From UBA3071 sp965369635 (GTDB lineage Bacteria; Chloroflexota; Anaerolineae; UBA3071), in NCBI GenBank assembly GCA_965369635.1, contig CBDURC010000214.1, positions 1 through 5,215 of the forward strand: a stretch of 5,215 nt of DNA, written 5' to 3'. Positions 1-4,397 of the stretch are shown here, in pieces (the first letter of the stretch is position 1; each line of letters starts with the position of its first letter). The position numbers were made by a program, and so were the translations under genes. The notes under the pieces are model-generated. The model did no database searches and had not been told where the DNA came from. It worked only from the letters and a program-made list of their open reading frames with translations.

Positions 1-3000
1 ATGTTGAACTGCACGGCGACCATGTCCAGGATGTTGATGTTGCTGTCGTCGGTGATGTCAGCGTTGGGGTTCCACTCGGCGTCCATAGGCGTGGTGTTCC
101 AGCCCAGGCCCATGGCGATGCCGTCGAACTCGTCGATCTCGTCGTTGCCGTCGACGTCGCCGCCCAGCAGCGTTACGTCCGGCAGGGTGACATCGCCCTC
201 AGGCACGTCGACCTGGCGCCAGGAGCGCAGGTAGCCGGGCTTGCTGGCGGTGACCTGGTAGCTGCCCGGTGGCGCGATGTCGGGCAGGACGTATGTGCCA
301 TCCTCGGCGGTGTGTACGCAGGTACTGTCGGCGCAGACCTGCGCACTAGCGTTGCTCGTCCTCCGCTCTAGGATCACCTGGCCCAGGATCGCGCCTCTGG
401 CCTCATGCACATTGATGACGCCATGCTCGGTGCGGGCCGACATGGGCACCGACTGCGGATCGGAGAAGATGACCTTGGTGAAGGTGACTCTGCTGAGCCC
501 TTCCGCCTTGCCGCGGAAGGTGATGGTGGCCAGCACACCGGAGCCGCTCACTCCGGGCTTGTCGCCCTGCAGGCTGACGGCATACTCGATGGTGCCCTCC
601 TGGTTGTCCGCCTGGTTGCGGATCTCCACCTCGGGCACAGGGAAGTCGCCCTGCTCGATCTGGACACCGGGGTCGAACGCGGAGGCGTCGACCACCTCCA
701 GCACGTCGGGATCGAAGGCCAGCTCCACCTGGACGCCGTACAGGTTCACGACCTCGTTGATGCGCAGCTCGACCTCGAGGGTCTGCGTGACGGGGACGGT
801 GGAGTAGGGGGGCACTACTGAGATGGTTGGTCCCACGAAGATGGTGATGGTGTCCTGACCGTACATCTGGGAGCTGTCGACGGCTTCCAGCGTGACTTCG
901 TAGGTGCCCGGCTCGTAGATGCGCACGGACGTCTCCTCACCGAACAGGGGGTCTCCCTGCCCCTGGATCCACCACATCAACTGGTCGCCCGTCAGTGGGC
1001 CGTCCTCGAGATCATTGGCGGAGCCGATGAGGACGATCTGTTCGCCAGGCTCGAAGCCCGCCCCGTCGGCCGGCGTATGGATCTTCACATCGGGAGCATG
1101 TGGCCGGACCGCGAAGGGCTCGTCGGACTGGTCGTGGCCGGTGAGAAGGCCGTTGCTGGCAAGCACTCGGACCAGGCTCATGTCCGAACCGGGAATCTGG
1201 GACGCATCCACCTCCATAGAGGTATCAGCGAGCGCCCCGCCGAGCGAGTGCCAGGTCATGCCGTAGTCAGCGCTGTACTGCACGTTGTAGGTCAGCGGTC
1301 CGCCGCCAGGATCTCCGGCCTCCCATTCGATCCTGTGGATGCCGTCCCACATCTCGCCGCCATTGGGCGTCAGCACCTGCACCTCAGGAGGACCTTCACC
1401 GGTCCGCAGCTCGTCCAGTACCTCCATGCCATGCGTGAGCTGCACCTGCGCCGTCTCGGGCGGGTAGGGCAAACGCATGCCGAAGTTGCCCACCTCCGAC
1501 TGGCCGGTCCAGTTGCGGTCCCTCCAGTCCAGATCGAAGCACTGCTGCTGGAGCAGCGCGCCATCGCGGGTCATGAAGTTGAGGCAGTAGGTGTTGCCGC
1601 CGGGGATGCCCAGTGGCTCCAGATGCTCCTGCAGAACAAACAGTGGATTGAGCTCGCCACCATTCTCCCAGATCTGGCCGGTGACGACGGCCGTGGGGCC
1701 CTGCTGCGGCGCGGCCGCCTGGATCTGGCCCATCCAGTCCTGCACGCCGTTGAGGATCTGCGTCCAGTTCCAGGGCGAGATCCACATATCGGTGGAGCTG
1801 TTGCCGCAGTTGCCGCCAGTCATCCAGTCCCGCTTGGTGGCCGCATGGGTACTCAGGGTGAGGACGTCGAAGCCCACCTCGTGGATGACCGAGTCTGCGT
1901 TGGTGCCGCCATAGGGCCAGTCGGAGGAGCTGTCGGCACAGAGGGGATGGCGTCGGCCCAGGTTATGGCCAATCTCGTGGGCGCAGACGGCGTTGGCGTA
2001 CATCTCGTCGCCGCCGGAGACGTGACCGGAGCCACCCAACCAGATGGGATCGGAGCGACCGTTGTTCCACGATCCGCTGGGGAACCAGGCGAAGAGCTGG
2101 TCCGGCGGACTGGTGGAGGCCAGGTAGCGGGTGTTGAGCTCCGTGATGACCGCCGAGGGATTGGCCGCCGCGTCCTGCGTGTAGGCGGCACCCGCGGGCC
2201 AGGCCGTGTATGTGACATTGCTGAAGGGGAAGAGGCTGCGCAGGAAGGGCCCGGCCGCGGTCATGGTCGCATTGCTGGCTGTGTTGGCTCCCGTCCAGCC
2301 CGAGAAGGTGTAGTTGATGGGCACGTAGGCCACGCTCAGGTTCTGCGCGGTGGCGAAGTTGATCGTGGCCGACGTTGACATGTTGTTGGCCGTGTTGGTC
2401 TCGGGGATCACGGTGCCCGGGTTGATCTCGGCCTGCAGCACGACGGTGCCGTTGCGCCAGCTCATGGGCAGCAGGAAGTTGAAGCTAGATGAGGTGACCT
2501 CCCTCTGGGCGCCGCTGGTACCGACGAAGAGGGTGGTGTCGGTGGGGCTGATGGGCGAGCCGGGCAAGGTTGTGCCGCCCCGGGTGCCGTGGAGCCGGGC
2601 GTTGACACCGACCGTGTCGGCCAAGTCCACCGCCGGGTAGACGCGGGCATAGGTGATCTTGTCGGCCCTCAGGTGGACGCTGTTGTCGGCGCAGGCGGTG
2701 GCACCGGTGGTGTTGTCCAAACACTGGATGGCCTGGGTCACCTCCATGTCGGTGATGGTCAGGTCCACCTTGGCCGCCGTTGCCGCGATGGGCAGCCGCC
2801 ACACGCCATCGTAGTCGCCCCAGTAGACGTGGGTGCTGTCCAGGCTCACGCCACGCGGGCCGAACAAGCCCAGAGCCAAGTCCTCGATGGTCCCGCCGCC
2901 CACAGGCGCTCGGCGTACACGGCCGGTGTGTGTGCCCGTGGTGTCGGTCCAGAAGACGTGGGTGGAGTTTGCGGCGATGGTTTCGGCCATATAGGGCGAG

Positions 3001-3794
3001 ATATCGCTGGCCACGTAGGAGGTCAGGCCCGTGCCGTTCTTGTTGACCCGGTAGGCCTTGCCCGTGCCCAGCTCGGTGAAGTAGACGTAGGTGGAATCCA
3101 GCGCGATGCCATAGGGATTGTCGAGGCCCGTGATCACGTCCTGCACCGCGCCGCCCGTCTTGGCCACGCGTCGAATCCTGCCAGCGCCCATGTTCCAGTC
3201 TGTCCAGTAGACGTGGGTGCTGTCCACGGCCAGATTGGCGCTGTCCGCGCCCGCGGCCAGGACTTGCGCGGCGCCACCGGACTTGGCGATGCGCTGGATG
3301 CCGGTGTTGTCGCCCCAGTAGACGTGGGTGCTGTCCAAGGCGATGCCGCGGTGCAGGATCAGCCGGTTCCCGTTGGCTACGTTGGTGATGGTACCCCCAG
3401 CCACGGGAATACGTTTGACCTTGTCGTCGGCCCAGTCGGCAAAGTAGACGTGAGTGTCGTCGGCAGCCATCTGGTACGGATTGAAGCTGCAACTGTGATG
3501 CAGCGTTTGCACCGTTCCGCCGCCCAGGGGCACACGCCGCAGGGCGGGCTCTCCATCGGTGGGGCAGAACTCACCGCCGACGCTGATCGTCCAGAAGACG
3601 TGCGTGCTGTTGGTGGTCATGGTGCGCACGTGATCTGTGGCCAGTTGATCGGGCGCGTCGGTCGGACTGCCGACGCTTGCCAGCGATCCTATTCTCTCTG
3701 GCGCCCCTGCCACCGCTGCACTGGACAGCGGGAGGGCCAGCAGCAGGCAAAGCGCTGCCGGTACCAGCCAAGCTCTTAGTGTTTCGCGTTTCAT
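1..3794 (-). CDS. Large secreted multidomain metzincin zinc metalloprotease with N-terminal beta-propeller and C-terminal cohesin/dockerin modules (3' end outside window)
   Basis: Probable extracellular zinc endopeptidase; the substrate is unknown. The frame is open from ATG at 3794 to the left edge, at least 1264 residues with no stop. The start is supported by AAAGGAGG 8 nt upstream and a type I signal peptide (residues 1-29). Then: seven-start YWTD-like propeller (about 34-337), CARDB-like domain (343-480), metzincin domain (485-690) with H606-E607-x-x-H610-x-x-G613-x-x-H616 and probable Met-turn M658, beta-rich stretch (698-800), two Ig/PKD-like domains (803-897, 901-987), cohesin (989-1129), regulatory-like domain (1132-1205) and dockerin-like pair (1211-1264). 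The mature part has 11 cysteines, several close-spaced (358/368, 604/619, 737/752, 1154/1159), fitting disulfides in an exported protein. It lies downstream of a same-strand gene with a related tail, about 600 bases away. The zinc motif is certain; domain borders are estimates and the exact peptidase family is not settled. Confidence 0.9.
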   Translation of the reverse strand, partial: MKRETLRAWLVPAALCLLLALPLSSAAVAGAPERIGSLASVGSPTDAPDQLATDHVRTMTTNSTHVFWTISVGGEFCPTDGEPALRRVPLGGGTVQTLHHSCSFNPYQMAADDTHVYFADWADDKVKRIPVAGGTITNVANGNRLILHRGIALDSTHVYWGDNTGIQRIAKSGGAAQVLAAGADSANLAVDSTHVYWTDWNMGAGRIRRVAKTGGAVQDVITGLDNPYGIALDSTYVYFTELGTGKAYRVNKNGTGLTSYVASDISPYMAETIAANSTHVFWTDTTGTHTGRVRRAPVGGGTIEDLALGLFGPRGVSLDSTHVYWGDYDGVWRLPIAATAAKVDLTITDMEVTQAIQCLDNTTGATACADNSVHLRADKITYARVYPAVDLADTVGVNARLHGTRGGTTLPGSPISPTDTTLFVGTSGAQREVTSSSFNFLLPMSWRNGTVVLQAEINPGTVIPETNTANNMSTSATINFATAQNLSVAYVPINYTFSGWTGANTASNATMTAAGPFLRSLFPFSNVTYTAWPAGAAYTQDAAANPSAVITELNTRYLASTSPPDQLFAWFPSGSWNNGRSDPIWLGGSGHVSGGDEMYANAVCAHEIGHNLGRRHPLCADSSSDWPYGGTNADSVIHEVGFDVLTLSTHAATKRDWMTGGNCGNSSTDMWISPWNWTQILNGVQDWMGQIQAAAPQQGPTAVVTGQIWENGGELNPLFVLQEHLEPLGIPGGNTYCLNFMTRDGALLQQQCFDLDWRDRNWTGQSEVGNFGMRLPYPPETAQVQLTHGMEVLDELRTGEGPPEVQVLTPNGGEMWDGIHRIEWEAGDPGGGPLTYNVQYSADYGMTWHSLGGALADTSMEVDASQIPGSDMSLVRVLASNGLLTGHDQSDEPFAVRPHAPDVKIHTPADGAGFEPGEQIVLIGSANDLEDGPLTGDQLMWWIQGQGDPLFGEETSVRIYEPGTYEVTLEAVDSSQMYGQDTITIFVGPTISVVPPYSTVPVTQTLEVELRINEVVNLYGVQVELAFDPDVLEVVDASAFDPGVQIEQGDFPVPEVEIRNQADNQEGTIEYAVSLQGDKPGVSGSGVLATITFRGKAEGLSRVTFTKVIFSDPQSVPMSARTEHGVINVHEARGAILGQVILERRTSNASAQVCADSTCVHTAEDGTYVLPDIAPPGSYQVTASKPGYLRSWRQVDVPEGDVTLPDVTLLGGDVDGNDEIDEFDGIAMGLGWNTTPMDAEWNPNADITDDSNINILDMVAVQFN
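3..164 (-). other. Dockerin-like calcium-binding pair of the metalloprotease
   Basis: Residues about 1211-1264. The first loop GDVDGNDEIDEFDG places D1213, D1215, N1217 and D1224 at positions 1, 3, 5 and 12 of a dockerin-type calcium loop. The second loop ADITDDSNINILDMVAV places D1246, T1248, D1250 and D1257 at the same positions. The two halves are joined by a W/N/P-rich segment (GLGWNTTPMDAEWNPN), somewhat longer than in classical cellulosome dockerins. The window ends directly after the second helix. Confidence 0.75.
3..232. repeat. Duplicated C-terminal module, copy 1 (in the metalloprotease)
   Basis: This aligns without gaps to 4986-5215 at a constant offset of 4983 bases. By eye about 176 of 230 bases match. 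The best block is 3-60, with 4 mismatches in 58. It covers the last strand of the regulatory-like domain and the whole dockerin-like pair. The homology runs to the right edge, so its full extent in the second gene is unknown. Confidence 0.9.
180..401 (-). other. Carboxypeptidase-regulatory-like (CnaB-type) beta domain
   Basis: Residues about 1132-1205 read ARGAILGQVILERRT, AEDGTYVLPDIAPPGSY, then VTASKPGYLRSWRQVDV, then GDVTLPDVTL. The G-x-V opening, the T-x-x-DG-x-Y-x-L-x-x-(I/V)-x-P-G-x-Y core and the A-x-K-x-G-Y strand are the usual landmarks of this transthyretin-like fold. C1154 and C1159 (CADSTC) may form a small disulfide loop. The last strand, LRSW-R then DVP, also marks the visible beginning of the second gene. 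Confidence 0.7.
408..830 (-). other. Cohesin domain of the metalloprotease
   Basis: Residues about 989-1129. Typical cohesin landmarks appear in order: LEVELRINEVVNLYGVQVEL, FDPDVLEV, PGVQIEQGDF, ADNQEGTIEYAV, SGSGVLATITF, and a closing V-I-N-V strand. The same landmarks occur in the second gene (VINLYGG, FDPSVIQV, PGVQIRPGDF, ADNTAGTIDFAV, SGSGVLATVQF), so the two are paralogous domains. Cohesins are known to bind dockerins, and here a dockerin-like module follows on the same chain. Confidence 0.75.
834..1094 (-). other. PKD/Ig-like beta domain
   Basis: Residues about 901-987 run PDVKIHTPADG, then ANDLEDGPLTGDQLMWWI, then PGTYEVTLEAVDS and DTITIFV. The sequence of a P-x-DG opening, a D-x-EDG-x-L segment, a G-T-Y/H-x-(V/I)-T-L-x-A-x-D-S strand and a final I-x-V strand is typical of PKD-like and related bacterial Ig domains in secreted proteins. 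It probably serves as a rigid spacer. Confidence 0.65.
1104..1388 (-). other. Ig/fibronectin-like (KNH-type) beta domain
   Basis: Residues about 803-897 start VQVLTPNGGEMWDGIHRIEW and go on to YNVQYSADYGMTWHSLGG and SLVRVLASNG. The TPNGGE-x-W opening followed by I-x-W and Y-S-x-D-x-G-x-x-W is a familiar signature of an Ig-like domain in exported bacterial enzymes. It is probably a spacer or binding module between the catalytic part and the C-terminal assembly modules. No catalytic residues are seen. Confidence 0.65.
1725..2342 (-). other. Metzincin-clan zinc protease catalytic domain
   Basis: Residues about 485-690. The zinc-binding helix HEIGHNLGRRH sits at 606-616: H606, H610 and H616 as zinc ligands, E607 as general base, G613 as the turn glycine. 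Forty-two residues on, RDWMTGGNC places M658 as the likely Met-turn, followed by DMWISPWNW (669-677). The stretch HEVGFD (638-643) before the Met-turn resembles a conserved (G/H)-E-x-GFD segment that I recall from secreted bacterial reprolysin-like proteases. C604 and C619 flank the zinc helix and may form a disulfide. All catalytic residues are present, so the enzyme looks intact. The exact MEROPS family is uncertain. Confidence 0.9.
2355..2768 (-). other. CARDB-like beta-sandwich domain before the protease domain
   Basis: Residues about 343-480 begin VDLTITDMEVTQAIQC and later read TYARVYP and AEINPGTVIPETNTANN. The EVTQAIQ...VRVY pattern and a turn of the E-x-N-x-x-N-N type are typical of CARDB-like adhesion domains in secreted bacterial proteins, and I recall the same opening in other bacterial secreted metallopeptidases. 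C358 and C368 are close enough to form a disulfide. The assignment is by pattern only; the borders are rough. Confidence 0.55.
2784..3695 (-). repeat. YWTD-like beta-propeller, seven repeat starts with split last blade
   Basis: The signature THV(Y/F)(W/F)-x-D starts near residues 64, 114, 156, 193, 235, 278 and 321 of the metalloprotease, a spacing of 37-50 and mostly 42-43. A full unit reads THVYWTD, then R(R/I)xxVxxGG, then a hydrophobic stretch, then a P-x-G-IALDS-like end. The seventh copy stops after its first two strands (THVYWGDYDGVWRLPI). The stretch before the first copy (about 34-63, ending TTNS) looks like the missing half. This suggests a seven-bladed propeller closed by pairing of N- and C-terminal strands. 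Such domains commonly bind proteins or sugars; the role here is inferred. At DNA level a stretch of about 25 bases is nearly identical at about 2818, 3196 and 3312. Confidence 0.75.
3708..3794 (-). other. Signal peptide (Sec type I) of the metalloprotease
   Basis: Residues 1-29: a basic start (MKRETLR), a hydrophobic core (AWLVPAALCLLLALPL) and a small-residue end SSAAVA, with a likely signal peptidase I cut after A29 (AVA before GAP). C16 lies inside the core without a lipobox followed by a polar mature start, so a lipoprotein is less likely. It sends the protein across the cytoplasmic membrane. Confidence 0.85.
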
Positions 3795-3802
3795 GTCTCA
3801 AT

Positions 3803-3810
3803 CCTCCTTT
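3803..3810 (-). promoter_or_regulatory. Ribosome binding site of the metalloprotease gene
   Basis: On the minus strand AAAGGAGG ends 8 nt before the ATG at 3794. This is a near-perfect Shine-Dalgarno match at good spacing, and it fixes the start together with the signal peptide. A small perfect inverted repeat (GCGCC, 2-nt loop, GGCGC; 3811-3822) lies immediately upstream and could affect access to it; that is inference. Confidence 0.85.
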
Positions 3811-3839
3811 GCGCCTGGGCGCTTCACATTTGCTGGCAG

Positions 3840-3852
3840 GGAGTTGCACTCC
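3840..3852. repeat. 13-nt palindrome GGAGT-TGC-ACTCC, copy 1
   Basis: Perfect 5-bp arms around a 3-nt centre, 45 nt upstream of the metalloprotease start codon. An identical copy is at 4105-4117 and a looser one (GGAGT-ACA-ACTTCC) at 4072-4085. It could be a protein-binding site or part of a dispersed repeat. Confidence 0.6.
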
Positions 3853-3865
3853 TAGCCTCTGGTTT

Positions 3866-3884
3866 CTGTCAGCGGAAAAGCGGA
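3866..3884. repeat. Left arm of a long-range inverted repeat
   Basis: CTGTCAGCGGAAAAGCGGA is the reverse complement of 4147-4165 at 18 of 19 positions; the first 14 match perfectly. It overlaps a tandem octamer (AGCGGAAA twice, 3871-3886) and the start of the hairpin at 3882-3902. Confidence 0.6.
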
Positions 3885-3902
3885 AAGTCCGGAGGACTTC
3901 CC
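3882..3902. repeat. Hairpin-forming inverted repeat
   Basis: AAGTCC (3885-3890) pairs perfectly with GGACTT (3894-3899) around a GGA loop. Two further base pairs form outside one mismatch, giving a stem of nine positions. It lies about 90 nt upstream of the metalloprotease start codon. Confidence 0.55.
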
Positions 3903-4005
3903 ATGCTCTCTGCGCTGGTCTGTGACCCGTGCTCTGATAGGTTCGTAGCATAGCCCCTAGTGGGCGTCGTGGGCAGGCAGAAGGCCATGGGCCACCTATC
4001 CGTCC

Positions 4006-4041
4006 AAGACACGAAGCGATTGCGATGACTCTTGGTGTCTT
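4006..4041. repeat. Imperfect inverted repeat of the AAGACAC/GTGTCTT type
   Basis: AAGACACGAAG (4006-4016) pairs with CTTGGTGTCTT (4031-4041) at 10 of 11 positions around a 14-nt loop. The wording resembles an intergenic repeat common in environmental bacteria (CCAAGACAC...GTGTCTTTG), as recalled; its function is unknown. Confidence 0.5.
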
Positions 4042-4104
4042 TGCGCCTTTGTCGTAAGTTGCCGTGGTTTGGGAGTACAACTTCCTCACATCGGGGGATG
4101 GCGA

Positions 4105-4117
4105 GGAGTTGCACTCC
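4105..4117. repeat. 13-nt palindrome GGAGT-TGC-ACTCC, copy 2
   Basis: Identical to 3840-3852. Sequence around both copies is also loosely shared: TCACAT lies before each (3824-3829 and 4086-4091) and an AGC/CTCT-like stretch after, which suggests a degenerate direct repeat of about 40 bases rather than an isolated match. Confidence 0.6.
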
Positions 4118-4146
4118 GAGCTCTTCCTCGGCAGCTTTCCGATCCC

Positions 4147-4165
4147 TCCGTTTTTCCGCTGACAG
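4147..4165. repeat. Right arm of a long-range inverted repeat
   Basis: TCCGTTTTTCCGCTGACAG mirrors 3866-3884 with one mismatch. The outer ends of the two arms are exactly 300 bases apart. No target-site duplication directly abuts both arms. Confidence 0.6.
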
Positions 4166-4240
4166 CGAGCGAACGGACCACGATCTGAGCGCCTCTGGTT
4201 GCCACCGGAATCATTAACGGGGCCGGATGACTATCGTCCA

Positions 4241-4263
4241 GCAGTTGGACACCTACCAACTGC
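4241..4263. repeat. Perfect 8-bp inverted repeat
   Basis: GCAGTTGG (4241-4248) and CCAACTGC (4256-4263) are exact reverse complements with a 7-nt spacer. It lies between the hairpin after the second gene and the palindrome cluster. It could be an operator, a transcript hairpin or part of a dispersed repeat. Confidence 0.6.
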
Positions 4264-4324
4264 ACAAGGCTCCTTCCCTCTGCCAGACCTTGAATGCCGG
4301 CGCGGCACGCAGCGCCAACACAGC

Positions 4325-4367
4325 GGGGAGGGGGGACGCTGGCATGCAGCCAGACATCCCCCGCCCC
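4325..4367 (-). terminator. GC-rich hairpin after the second gene, possible terminator
   Basis: GGGG and a run of Gs (4325-4334) pair with CCCCC and CCCC (4358-4367) around one A/G mismatch. An inner stem CTGGC (4339-4343) pairs with GCCAG (4349-4353) around a 5-nt loop. The hairpin begins about 30 nt past the stop codon of the second gene in the direction of transcription. No run of Ts follows on the minus strand, so it is not a classical intrinsic terminator; it may act with Rho or protect the transcript end. Confidence 0.45.
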
Positions 4368-4397
4368 TTACCAAGCCACCTGACTGGCGGCTTATGA

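Larger units (their letters stand above)
3795..4397. other. Intergenic region rich in short palindromes, no convincing gene
   Basis: Apart from the ribosome binding site and the 4325-4367 hairpin, this stretch holds at least five further short inverted repeats (3811-3822, 3840-3852, 3882-3902, 4006-4041, 4241-4263), a second copy of the 3840 palindrome at 4105-4117, and dispersed direct and inverted repeats. Short open frames on both strands give low-complexity, family-less translations without ribosome binding sites. No clear -35/-10 pair was found upstream of the metalloprotease gene, although its promoter should lie here. Confidence 0.8.

Noticed and set aside
1077..2378. Plus-strand open frame of 433 codons
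   Set aside because: It lies wholly antisense to the metalloprotease frame, which carries an exact zinc motif and domain landmarks. The plus-strand translation shows no family and is a by-product of high GC at third positions.
2485..3492. Minus-strand open frame of 335 codons rich in HPRLLGR-like phrases
   Set aside because: It is an out-of-frame reading of the propeller repeats; the frame with the signal peptide and zinc motif runs through the same bases.
2589..3779. Plus-strand open frame of 396 codons with periodic VDVGAVQ-like phrases
   Set aside because: The periodic phrases are the antisense reading of the THVYW propeller repeats on the minus strand.
3795..3960. Riboswitch in the leader of the metalloprotease gene
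   Set aside because: Several small hairpins precede the start, but none matched the conserved core of a riboswitch class that I know, including the c-di-GMP type.
3795..4000. Promoter for the metalloprotease gene
   Set aside because: TATGCT-like hexamers occur on the minus strand near 3950, but no acceptable -35 lies at the right distance, so no site is called.
3571..4114. Two overlapping minus-strand open frames across the intergenic region (3571-4089 and 3869-4114)
   Set aside because: Their translations look non-coding, no ribosome binding site precedes them, and one runs out of frame into the metalloprotease gene.
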